Shown here piece by piece: positions 5,879-11,940 of a stretch of 12,860 nucleotides of DNA. Numbering within the stretch: position 1 is the stretch's first letter; every line of letters begins with the position of its first letter. Location: the NCBI GenBank assembly GCA_003244035.1, contig QHBV01000297.1:1-12860 (forward strand), in the 5' to 3' direction. The notes under the pieces are model-generated. The model worked only from the letters and a program-made list of their open reading frames with translations. It did not search any database and was not told the origin of the DNA. The position numbers and the translations under genes were made by a program. Source of the DNA: Solirubrobacterales bacterium (GTDB taxonomy: Bacteria > Actinomycetota > Thermoleophilia > Solirubrobacterales > Solirubrobacteraceae).

Positions 5879-6721
5879 CTATGTGCCGGCGCCGGAGGTA
5901 ACCGTGGGCGCCGGTGCCACGCGCGCGAGCAGCCCCAGCGTTCGCGCCCACGCGTCGCGTGCGGCCGCCGGTCGATAGGCCTGCCGCGTGTCATTGAAGA
6001 AGGCGTGCGGCGCTCCGCTGTAGACGACGGACTCGAAGTCCTTCCCGGCCGCCTGCATCGCGGACGCGAATGCCGGGACGCCGGCCAGGATCCGCTCGTC
6101 CCGCTCGCCATAGAGCCCGAGCACCGGGCACCCGATGTCGGCGATGCGCTCGGCCGGCGGCGAGGAGCCATAGAAGACGACCGCGGCAGCGAGCGAGGGC
6201 TCCGCGCAGGCGAGCATGGACGACAATCCGCCACCGAGGCAGAAGCCAACCGCCGCCACGCGCCCATCGCAATCGGGATCGTGCCGCAGCCGCCCCAGAG
6301 CGGCGCGAAGATCCGACAGGTAACGCTCGATCGGCCGCCCGGGCGCCAGCAGCGCTGCGAGCGTCTCGCGCGTCTCGCGCGCCCGCTCGGTGGGCAGCTC
6401 GGCGAGCGCCTCGTCCCGCTTGGACTCGTCGCTCCAGGCCGCCGGCGGCAGCGAGTCGAGCAACGCCTTGGCCTGTTTGATCCGCTCGGGCTCGAGCTCG
6501 GCTGGACGCCCGCCATGCGAGTACAGGTCGGGCGCGAGCGCGATGTAGCCCGCCGTCGCGAAGCGATCCGCGAGGTCGCAGATGTGCGCGTCTGGCCCCC
6601 AGACCTCTTGGATCACGATCACCGCCGGCAGCTGCTCCCGCACGCCTGACGGTCGCGTGAGATAGCCGGTGACGGACTCGCCGTCAGACGGGTACTCGAT
6701 CCACTCCGTGCTCAGCTGCAT
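5879..6721 (-). CDS. Dienelactone hydrolase-family alpha/beta hydrolase
   Basis: 280 residues. The catalytic triad is visible: nucleophile Cys161 in GFCLGG, Asp208 in YGERDER and His239 in SGAPHAFF. A Cys nucleophile in G-x-C-x-G-G and a His in GAPHAF are typical of carboxymethylenebutenolidase relatives, which hydrolyse lactones or esters; the N-terminal VIVIQEVWGPDAHICDLADRFA (34-55) also fits. Many members have broader or unknown substrates, so the actual reaction is open. The ATG at 6721 is supported by GAGGGAGG (6733-6726), four bases upstream; the open frame continues upstream only as shadow. It lies 19 bases downstream of the ABC permease and is probably the third gene of that operon, perhaps detoxifying or modifying an exported compound (inference). 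A region of about 40 extra residues (78-128), charged and helical, is longer than in minimal family members. Confidence 0.9.
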   Translation of the reverse strand: MQLSTEWIEYPSDGESVTGYLTRPSGVREQLPAVIVIQEVWGPDAHICDLADRFATAGYIALAPDLYSHGGRPAELEPERIKQAKALLDSLPPAAWSDESKRDEALAELPTERARETRETLAALLAPGRPIERYLSDLRAALGRLRHDPDCDGRVAAVGFCLGGGLSSMLACAEPSLAAAVVFYGSSPPAERIADIGCPVLGLYGERDERILAGVPAFASAMQAAGKDFESVVYSGAPHAFFNDTRQAYRPAAARDAWARTLGLLARVAPAPTVTSGAGT

Positions 6722-6740
6722 CGAACCTCCCTCGTTTGAT

Positions 6741-7583
6741 TTACAGGATGGCGCGCGGATAGGCGCGTGTCGCGGCCGCCACCATCGCGAGGAAGAAGCC
6801 CGCCACCACAACGAAGTCGAGCCACAGCTCGCCGTTCGCGCCGCGCCCCAGCAGCAGCTGGCGCAACCCCTGAACCTCGTAGGTGAGCGGGTTCACGCGC
6901 GCGATCACGTGCAGCCAGCCGGGCAGAATCGACAAAGGGTAGAGCGCGCTGGAGGCGAAGAACAGCGGCATCATCACCAGCTGGCCGATGCCCATGAAGC
7001 GCTCCCGCGTGCGCACCGCGGCTGCGATCAGCATCGACATGCATGCGAAGCTGCCCGTCCCCAGCAGCAGCAGGAGAAGTGCGCCGATCACCCCTTGCAC
7101 GGTCCACTTCAGGCCAATCCCGGCGACGGCCACCACGATCAGCAACAGCGTCGCCTGGGCGAGCGCGCGCACGCCGGCGCCAACCGCCTTACCGACCACC
7201 AGCGCGGAGCGGGGCAGCGGCGTCGCGAGCAACCGTTGCAGCTGACCGACGTCGCGCTCCCAGATTACCGCCAGCCCGAAGAAGATCGAAATGAACAGCG
7301 CCGCCTGGGCCATCACTCCCGGCACCAGGTACGCGCGGTAGTCACTGACGCCGGCCGACAGCGCGCGGTTGTGGCGCAGCGCGGTGCCGAAGATGAACAG
7401 CCACAACAGCGGCTGCGCGGCGCGGGTAAAGATGTCCAGGTGGTCGTGGCGGAGCTTGCGCAGCTCAGCCTGCGCCATCGCGGCGACGCCCGCACAGAGC
7501 CGGCTGATCGCGCTGCCGCGCAGCGCAGCGGGTGGCTCAGCCCAAGCGCCGGGCGAGACGGCGCTGGGTGCGGACGTCGGCAA
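6741..7583 (-). CDS. ABC-2 type transporter permease (DrrB-like)
   Basis: 280 residues with about six membrane helices (roughly 54-69, 87-107, 138-157, 163-189, 198-219 and 255-273). The ERDVGQLQRLLATPLPRSALVVGK segment (109-132) and NPLTYEVQGLRQLLL (231-245) are typical of ABC-2 permeases that export drugs, antibiotics or lipids. The start is TTG at 7583, decided by an ideal AAGGAGGAA five bases upstream inside the ATPase gene; the two coding regions overlap by 47 bases. The first 35 residues are a soluble Pro/Ala-rich tail before AQAELRKLRHD. An ATG at residue 36 is an alternative start but lacks such a ribosome site. It should pair with the ATPase as a homodimeric membrane half of the exporter. 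Substrate unknown. Confidence 0.93.
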   Translation of the reverse strand: MPTSAPSAVSPGAWAEPPAALRGSAISRLCAGVAAMAQAELRKLRHDHLDIFTRAAQPLLWLFIFGTALRHNRALSAGVSDYRAYLVPGVMAQAALFISIFFGLAVIWERDVGQLQRLLATPLPRSALVVGKAVGAGVRALAQATLLLIVVAVAGIGLKWTVQGVIGALLLLLLGTGSFACMSMLIAAAVRTRERFMGIGQLVMMPLFFASSALYPLSILPGWLHVIARVNPLTYEVQGLRQLLLGRGANGELWLDFVVVAGFFLAMVAAATRAYPRAIL

Positions 7584-8418
7584 GCTTTCCTCCTTCGGGC
7601 TCGGCGCCGCGACCGGTCACAGCGGTGAACACATCCTCGAGCGTCCCGGCTTGGTTGCGCCGGAGCAGCTCGCTTGGCGCACCCTGCTCGATCAACCTCC
7701 CGCCGTCGATGATCGCGACCTCGTCGCAGTGGCGCTCGGCCTCCTCCATCATGTGCGTGGTCACGAACAGCGTCGTGCCGGCGTCCTCGCGGAGCGCGTG
7801 CAGACGGTCCCACACGAGCGCCCGGGCGCCGGGGTCAAGGCCGACGGTCGGCTCGTCGAGGAACAGCACCGCCGGGCGGTTCAGCAAGGCCGTTCCCACC
7901 TCGAGCCGTCGCAGCATGCCGCCTGACAAGGTCCTCGCGAGCCGGTCGAGCATCGACTCCAGGTGCATCGCCTGCACCGCGGCGACGATCCGGTCGCGGC
8001 GCTCGCGGCGGGAAACTCCTGTCGCGCGCGCGTAGAACTCGAGGTTCTCGCGCGCCGTCAGCGCGCCGTCCGCCGACAGCGCCTGCGGGACGTATCCGAT
8101 CGACGCGCGCACCTGCAGGCTCGCGCTGCGCACGTCGAAGCCGTTGACCCGGGCCTCGCCCTCGCTCGCGCGAAGCAGAGTCGTCAAGACTCGCATGGTC
8201 GTCGTCTTGCCGGCGCCGTTCGGCCCCAGCAAACCGAAGACGGTGGCCCGCGGAACCTCCAGCGATACGCCGTCGACGGCGGTCATCTCTCCGAAGCGCA
8301 CAGTGATCCCAGCCGTCCAAACGGCCGGCTGGGCCTCGCCCTGCGCCCGCCCGCCGACCTCCTCCGATGCGGAGCTCCCCTGAGTCCCGCCGTCGATCTC
8401 GCTCGTCGCGCTTGTCAT
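7537..8418 (-). CDS. ABC transporter ATP-binding protein (DrrA-like)
   Basis: 293 residues from the ATG at 8418. The nucleotide-binding domain carries Walker A GPNGAGKT (65-72), Q-loop Gln112 (GYVPQ), signature LSGGM (164-168), Walker B VLFLDEP (184-190), D-loop GLDP (193-196) and switch His222. The region after it (GGRLIEQGAPSELLRRNQAGTLEDVFTAVTGR) is the usual C-terminal extension of DrrA/CcmA-type exporters. The first 35 residues are an acidic Gly/Ser-rich tail. The start is supported by a promoter whose -10 box (8430-8425) ends six bases before the ATG; no Shine-Dalgarno sequence is present, so the mRNA seems leaderless. An in-frame extension to 8613 is possible on paper but would run across the promoter and into the divergent gene. 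It powers the permease encoded next to it. Confidence 0.93.
   Translation of the reverse strand: MTSATSEIDGGTQGSSASEEVGGRAQGEAQPAVWTAGITVRFGEMTAVDGVSLEVPRATVFGLLGPNGAGKTTTMRVLTTLLRASEGEARVNGFDVRSASLQVRASIGYVPQALSADGALTARENLEFYARATGVSRRERRDRIVAAVQAMHLESMLDRLARTLSGGMLRRLEVGTALLNRPAVLFLDEPTVGLDPGARALVWDRLHALREDAGTTLFVTTHMMEEAERHCDEVAIIDGGRLIEQGAPSELLRRNQAGTLEDVFTAVTGRGAEPEGGKLADVRTQRRLARRLG
7581..7595 (-). promoter_or_regulatory. Ribosome binding site deciding a TTG start (permease)
   Basis: On the minus strand AAGGAGGAA (7595-7587) is followed by AGC and the TTG start (7583-7581), with five bases between the GGAGG core and the start codon. It is the strongest Shine-Dalgarno match on the minus strand in this window and sits within the ATPase 3' coding region. 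Confidence 0.85.
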
Positions 8419-8542
8419 GAGTGCATCGTAGCGGAATCTGACCTTTACGTAAAGATGGGTTTCGCCGCGGAGCCCGACGAACCTTGATGCTCCGCACCGT
8501 GCCCAACCGACCCGAGCACGCTCCAGCCTAGTATCCGGACCG
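8419..8542. promoter_or_regulatory. Divergent intergenic region between exporter and flavin oxidoreductase
   Basis: 124 bases separating two divergent starts. Besides the exporter promoter and palindrome, the plus strand has TAGTAT (8529-8534), a plausible -10 that ends eight bases before the ATG at 8543. A CCGACC (8507-8512) may serve as a weak -35. No Shine-Dalgarno sequence precedes 8543, so this gene too may be read from a leaderless or very short leader. Confidence 0.4.
8425..8454 (-). promoter_or_regulatory. Promoter of the ABC exporter operon with palindromic operator
   Basis: Minus strand: TTTACG (8453-8448) as -35, a 17-base spacer, then TACGAT (8430-8425) as -10, each four of six to consensus. 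The predicted +1 falls on or next to the A of the ATG at 8418. The -35 lies inside CTTTACGTAAAG (8443-8454), a perfect 12-bp palindrome that looks like the binding site of a dimeric regulator; none is encoded next to it. Confidence 0.55.
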
Positions 8543-9550
8543 ATGCGCCTATCCGTGCTCGACCAGTCGCCGATCTCTGAAGGATCGACGGGCGCGCAGG
8601 CGCTGCGCAACACGCTCGACCTGGCCCGGCTCGCCGACGAGCTCGGCTACCACCGCTACTGGGTCGCCGAGCACCATGGCGGCCCGATGCTCGCGAGCGC
8701 CAGTCCCGAGGCGCTGATCGGCCCGATCGCGGCGGCGACCGAGCGGATCCGGGTCGGGAGCGGGGGGGTGATGCTGCCCCACTACAGCCCGCTGAAGGTG
8801 GCAGAGACGTTCACGATCCTCGCCGCGCTCTACCCGGGGCGGATCGACCTCGGGCTCGGACGCGCCGCGGGCACGGATCCCATGACCACGTTCGCGTTGC
8901 AGCGCGATCGCCGCGAGCCCTCACCCGACGACTTCCCCCAGCAGCTCGCCGAGCTGCTCGCGTACTTCGACGACAGCCTCTCCGCCGACCACCCGTTCGC
9001 ACGCCTGGCCCCGGTACTTCCCGGCCGTCCCGAGCTGCCGGCGCCGTGGTTGCTGGGGTCCTCGCCGCAGAGCGCGATCTGGGCGGCCGAGCTGGGGCTG
9101 CCGTACGCGTTCGCCGACTTCATCAATGCCGAAGGTGCAGAGAACGCCGCGCTCTACCGTCAGCGGTTCGTCCCAGCGCGCGAGCTCCAGCAGCCGATGA
9201 CCGCGGTCGCCGCGTGGGTGCTTTGCGCCCCGAGCGACGAGGAGGCGCAGCACCTGGCGACCAGCAGCCAGATGACGCTGAGGTTGTTGCGTCGCGGCGA
9301 GCTGATCCCGGTGCCGCCGCCGGAGAAGGCGGTCGTGTTCCTGGCGCGCGAGGGCGAGCGCGAGGGCAAGTGGACGGGAGGCGCGGCTCCGGCGCGCCGG
9401 GGGATCGTCGGCGACCCCGCGGCCGTCCGCGCGGGGATCGAGGAACTGGCCGACCGGTACCGCGCCGAGGAAGTGATCGTGGTCACGATCACGCACGACC
9501 ACGCGGCTCGGCGGCGCTCCTACGAGCTGCTCGCACAGGTATTCGGGTGA
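8543..9550 (+). CDS. LLM-class (luciferase-like) flavin-dependent oxidoreductase, MsnO8/YhbW-like
   Basis: 335 residues, the usual length. The TIM-barrel family pattern is clear: MRLSVLDQSPISEG at the N terminus, then ARLADELGYHRYWVAEHHGGPMLASASPEALIGPIAAATERIRVGSGGVMLPHYSPLKVAE (about 28-88), then LYPGRIDLGLGRAAGTDP (95-112) and PWLLGSSPQSAIWAAELGLPYAFADFIN (168-195). Members bind FMN or F420 and oxidise organic substrates with a reduced cofactor; MsnO8/YhbW-type proteins are the closest group I can name. The short deletion-free barrel and the WVAEHH motif favour FMN-type enzymes, but the cofactor is not proven. The ATG is the first in frame and begins at the end of a divergent promoter region. 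It ends three bases from the convergent SRPBCC gene. Substrate unknown; a monooxygenase divergent from an exporter suggests handling of a toxic or secondary metabolite. Confidence 0.93.
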   Translation: MRLSVLDQSPISEGSTGAQALRNTLDLARLADELGYHRYWVAEHHGGPMLASASPEALIGPIAAATERIRVGSGGVMLPHYSPLKVAETFTILAALYPGRIDLGLGRAAGTDPMTTFALQRDRREPSPDDFPQQLAELLAYFDDSLSADHPFARLAPVLPGRPELPAPWLLGSSPQSAIWAAELGLPYAFADFINAEGAENAALYRQRFVPARELQQPMTAVAAWVLCAPSDEEAQHLATSSQMTLRLLRRGELIPVPPPEKAVVFLAREGEREGKWTGGAAPARRGIVGDPAAVRAGIEELADRYRAEEVIVVTITHDHAARRRSYELLAQVFG

Positions 9551-9553
9551 CCC

Positions 9554-10009
9554 TCATCCGTGCCGATCGCCGAGTGCCCTGCTCGCAGCCGTGACAAACC
9601 CGCCGGCGATCGCGTCGCCGACCCCCCCGAGCGGGATCAGCCGCGGAACGGAAAGGGTCGCCACGAGCAGCAGGTCGAGCCTCGTATCGACATCCGCCCG
9701 TGCAACCCAGCCGACCTCGAACCGCTCCTGATCGGATGGATCATGCGCGAGCCGCCTGAGCTGCACGGCGCCCGCCTGAACGACTACCTCCAGCACCAGA
9801 TCGAAGTCCTTCACGATCGGACCGCGCGCCAGGTGCAGCACCGCCCGCGCCTTGCTCGTATGCCCGCCCGCGCCCTGCTCGAGCACCTCGACCGACCTGA
9901 CCACCTCTGGGTACCAGCTCGGGTAGTCCTCGACCGCCGCGAAGAAGCCGACACACTCCTTGACGCCCGCGGAGGTGTGGGTGCTCGCCGATCCGCGCAG
10001 CTCCTTCAT
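9554..10009 (-). CDS. SRPBCC-fold (polyketide cyclase/START-like) protein
   Basis: 151 residues from the ATG at 10009. The pattern of a ligand-binding helix-grip protein is visible: STHTSAGVKECVGFFAAVEDYPSWYPEVVRSVEVLEQ (9-45), alternating strands KARAVLHLARGPIVKDFDLVLEV (53-75), LRRLAHDPSDQERFEVGWVARA (84-105), then the long C-terminal helix with a glycine-rich lead (LGGVGDAIAGGFVTAASRAL, 127-146). Such proteins bind hydrophobic ligands or lipids, or act as cyclases; the precise role is not readable. Odd point: no strong ribosome site precedes the ATG, which lies 13 bases after the stop of the small membrane protein, so the two are likely co-transcribed. An open frame upstream to 10423 is Pro/Arg-rich shadow and was not used. 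Convergent with the flavin oxidoreductase. Confidence 0.8.
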   Translation of the reverse strand: MKELRGSASTHTSAGVKECVGFFAAVEDYPSWYPEVVRSVEVLEQGAGGHTSKARAVLHLARGPIVKDFDLVLEVVVQAGAVQLRRLAHDPSDQERFEVGWVARADVDTRLDLLLVATLSVPRLIPLGGVGDAIAGGFVTAASRALGDRHG

Positions 10010-10022
10010 CCCGGCGCCGGCG

Positions 10023-10226
10023 TCAGAGCTGCCGCGAGGACCACAGCACCGCCGACAGCACGACGCTGATGATCGCAACCACCAAGCCGGTGATCCAGCC
10101 CTGTACCTTGCTCGAGACGAGGATCGCCCCCAGCGCGACGCCGATCCCGACGATCCCGCAGGTTGCCACGACGCGCACGAGCACACGCTCGGCGCCGAGC
10201 CGCCGGCGACCGCGGGCTGGCAGCAT
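10023..10226 (-). CDS. Small two-helix membrane protein, unknown function
   Basis: 67 residues from the ATG at 10226. A basic N terminus (ARGRRRLGAERVLVR) precedes two hydrophobic segments, about 15-37 (VLVRVVATCGIVGIGVALGAILV) and 42-62 (QGWITGLVVAIISVVLSAVLW), joined by a short loop with SSK; by the positive-inside rule the N terminus would be cytoplasmic. GGAG lies nine bases upstream of the ATG. The same frame stays open upstream to 10391 with a Ser/Pro/Ala-rich, Asp-containing stretch that looks like a disordered tail, so the true protein may be longer with a non-standard start. It lies 13 bases before the SRPBCC gene and likely shares its transcript. No family recognised. Confidence 0.65.
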   Translation of the reverse strand: MLPARGRRRLGAERVLVRVVATCGIVGIGVALGAILVSSKVQGWITGLVVAIISVVLSAVLWSSRQL

Positions 10227-10462
10227 GTTGCGGGACTCCGGCCGGCGCCCTGAGGGCCTCGCGCCGCTCCCGGCGGCGGTCGTCCGCGGCGGCGCGGCGG
10301 CATCAGGCGGGGAGGCGTCGCCGCCGGGCGGAGCGGACGGGGATGGGCCGCTGGGAGACGGATCTGCGTCGGGAGAAATGGTGCCCGGAGTCTACCCGCA
10401 GGAGGGCGCAAGCGCGAGCGCATGACCGCGGCCCGGCCTCACCGTCCGCAGCCCCGAGCCGA
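10227..10462. other. Intergenic region between Crp-like gene and small membrane protein gene
   Basis: 236 bases without a standard gene. On the minus strand TAGACT (10394-10389) is a good actinobacterial -10, with no clear -35. It coincides with an in-frame stop that bounds the possible N-terminal extension of the small membrane protein. I see no strong hairpin after the Crp-like stop at 10463. Confidence 0.4.
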
Positions 10463-11200
10463 TCACGTGGTCGTGCTCATCCCGAGCAGGCGATGGTGAC
10501 GCAGCTGCTCTGGCGGCGAGCCGTGCAGCACCCATCCCCCCGCTCCCCGGCTGACCGTCCCCGCGCGAGTCAGATCGCCGATCGCAGTGGTCACCGATGG
10601 CCGGTGGGCCCCGACCAGGTCGGCCAACCGCTGGTGGGACAGCGGCAGCGGGACGACGATCCCGTCCGGCCGAACCCGCCCCCATCGTTCGGCCAGGTGC
10701 CACAGCGTCAGCAACAGCCGGTCGTCGAGGCGTTGGTGGTGGGTGATCGCCAGGACGATCGCCAGCGAGTGGGCGCGCCGTGTGCCGCGGTTGAAGAGCT
10801 CCAGGCCGAGCTGCGGCCACGGCGTCATTCGCGTCACGAGACCGTGGTCGAGCACCGCCAAACGGGTCGGCTCGAGCACGATCCACCCCACCTCGGCGTG
10901 GACGTGCGATCCCTCGGCGTCCCAGTGCCACGGGCGCAGGACATCGCCCGGACCAAGCAGCTCTACACATCGACGACCGAGCACCTCGACCTCCCGGGTT
11001 ATCAGCCCGTCGATGACCAGAAAGCCCTGATGGTGCGTATCCGGCTCGCGCGCGCCCGCGGCGTCCCACTTGCCCGGCGTGAGACGACGCATGCGGGTGA
11101 GCGCCTGCCGGCGCGCGTCCAGTCGCTGGGGTTCGTCGAGCAGCTCGCCGAGGTCGGGGTCGGCGTCCACGATGCTGATCAGATCCGAGATCGAGCCCAT
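10463..11200 (-). CDS. Crp/Fnr-family transcriptional regulator
   Basis: 245 residues. The N-terminal cyclic-nucleotide-binding-like beta barrel spans about 20-125 (GFLVIDGLITREVEVLGRRCVELLGPGDVLRP, 59-90). A dimerisation helix follows (RRAHSLAIVLAITHHQRLDDRLLLTLWHLAERWG, 141-174). The winged helix is PLSHQRLADLVGAHRPSVTTAIGDLTRAGTVSRGAGGWVL (186-225). The usual phosphate-binding cassette of CRP (GELAL...RSA) is not seen; where it should be there is WHWDAEGSHVHAEVGW, so cAMP binding is unlikely. No four-Cys Fe-S set as in Fnr. This is an actinobacterial Crp-like subtype with an unknown signal. It starts six bases after the TetR stop and is probably co-transcribed with it; a weak ribosome site suggests coupling. 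It may act on the same divergent genes, which is inference. Confidence 0.9.
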   Translation of the reverse strand: MGSISDLISIVDADPDLGELLDEPQRLDARRQALTRMRRLTPGKWDAAGAREPDTHHQGFLVIDGLITREVEVLGRRCVELLGPGDVLRPWHWDAEGSHVHAEVGWIVLEPTRLAVLDHGLVTRMTPWPQLGLELFNRGTRRAHSLAIVLAITHHQRLDDRLLLTLWHLAERWGRVRPDGIVVPLPLSHQRLADLVGAHRPSVTTAIGDLTRAGTVSRGAGGWVLHGSPPEQLRHHRLLGMSTTT

Positions 11201-11206
11201 CTGCGA

Positions 11207-11869
11207 TCAGCCCCGGCCAGCAGGCCGCGCGAGCCGGCCCACGAGCTGTTCCCAGGAATCCATCAGTCGCTCGATCGTCATGCCGGTGTGCAGCTGATGG
11301 ATGACCAGCTCGGGCGCGAGGCTGGCGAGCAGCACGTCGGCCAGGTAATCCGCGTCGTCCGGCGCCAGCTCGGAGAGCAGGCTGCCGACGTGAGTGCGGT
11401 AGGCGGCATGAACCGGGGATTGGTAGCGCAACCTGGGGGCAGACGGCATCGCCGCGAGCAGCAGGTCGCCGCGATCCGCGGTCAGTCTAAGCAGGGCATG
11501 ACCGAAGGCGACCAGGCGCTCGGCCGGCGGCGCTCCCGGTCCCAGCGGCGCGGGCCCGCGGATGAACCCCTCCTGCAAGCGCCGCTCGCTCTCGTCGAGG
11601 AGCGCGTGAAAAAGGCTGGCCCTGTCGCCAAAGCGGCGGAACAGGGTGCCCTTGCCCACGCGAGCCTCGCACGCGAGGCCGTCCATCGTGATCGAGTCGA
11701 TCCCACGCTCGAGCAGCATGCGCTCTGCCGTCCGCAGGATCGCCAGCCGATTGCGCGCGGCGTCGGCGCGCTCGCTGCGCTGGCTCTGCACCAGCGGAAG
11801 CTCGACCGGCTCCGGCACCCCTGCATCGTACGACGCGTCGACCGGGAGGATGGAGTGCAAGCGGACCAC
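11207..11869 (-). CDS. TetR-family transcriptional repressor
   Basis: 220 residues. The DNA-binding domain lies at about 38-86: RNRLAILRTAERMLLERGIDSITMDGLACEARVGKGTLFRRFGDRASLFHALLDE, with the recognition helix GKGTLFRRFG. The C-terminal ligand domain ends RLARPAGRG; YceI-neighbour TetR proteins of this kind are common in actinobacteria. The start used is GTG at 11869: a CATAAT -10 (11881-11876) ends six bases upstream, giving a leaderless message. About 37 residues precede the helix-turn-helix domain, so a later GTG (codon 18 at 11818, or codon 27) is possible. The first start codons overlap a 20-bp operator-like repeat (11860-11879), with a second copy 39 bp away near the divergent yceI-like gene. 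It therefore probably represses itself and that gene. The inducer is unknown. Confidence 0.92.
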   Translation of the reverse strand: MVRLHSILPVDASYDAGVPEPVELPLVQSQRSERADAARNRLAILRTAERMLLERGIDSITMDGLACEARVGKGTLFRRFGDRASLFHALLDESERRLQEGFIRGPAPLGPGAPPAERLVAFGHALLRLTADRGDLLLAAMPSAPRLRYQSPVHAAYRTHVGSLLSELAPDDADYLADVLLASLAPELVIHQLHTGMTIERLMDSWEQLVGRLARPAGRG

Positions 11870-11879
11870 AGTCCGATTA
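11860..11879. promoter_or_regulatory. Operator-like site 1 (over the TetR start)
   Basis: AGCGGACCACAGTCCGATTA, an imperfect palindrome around CGGAC....GTCCG. It shares 17 of 20 bases with site 2 at the same strand and orientation, and covers the TetR start codon and the bases after its -10 box. Confidence 0.7.
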
Positions 11880-11881
11880 TG
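11876..11881 (-). promoter_or_regulatory. -10 box of the TetR gene
   Basis: CATAAT on the minus strand matches TATAAT at five of six positions and ends six bases before the GTG at 11869, the same spacing as at the ABC exporter start. No good -35 is visible at 16-18 bases. Confidence 0.5.
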
Positions 11882-11898
11882 TTACGGTACGAGTCAGT

Positions 11899-11918
11899 AG
11901 CGGACCATGGTCCGAATA
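11899..11918. promoter_or_regulatory. Operator-like site 2 (upstream of the YceI gene)
   Basis: AGCGGACCATGGTCCGAATA; its core CGGACCATGGTCCG (11901-11914) is a perfect 14-bp palindrome. It lies 22 bases before the yceI-like start, where it would block initiation or early elongation of that gene. Start-to-start distance to site 1 is 39 bp, nearly four helical turns. Confidence 0.75.
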
Positions 11919-11928
11919 AGACCCCTAC

Positions 11929-11940
11929 GAAAGGATCTCG
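11929..11940 (+). promoter_or_regulatory. Ribosome binding site of the YceI gene
   Basis: GAAAGGA at 11929-11935 ends five bases before the ATG at 11941; it fixes that start. The promoter itself could not be resolved among weak boxes between the two operators. Confidence 0.7.

Noticed and set aside
5782..6516. Minus-strand extension upstream of fabH that would give a 589-residue fusion
   Set aside because: The added part overlaps the dienelactone hydrolase in another frame and is Arg/Ser-rich noise; the ATG at 5781 fits the family.
5123..6649. Plus-strand open frame of 508 codons over fabH and the hydrolase
   Set aside because: Spans two real genes and their intergenic gap on the other strand; no recognisable domain.
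6669..7628. Plus-strand frame rich in His and Gln, superficially like a metal-binding protein
   Set aside because: The composition arises from reading the hydrophobic permease codons antisense.
9541..9556. GGGTGACCC palindrome at the convergent ends of the oxidoreductase and SRPBCC genes
   Set aside because: A three-base stem is too small to claim a terminator.
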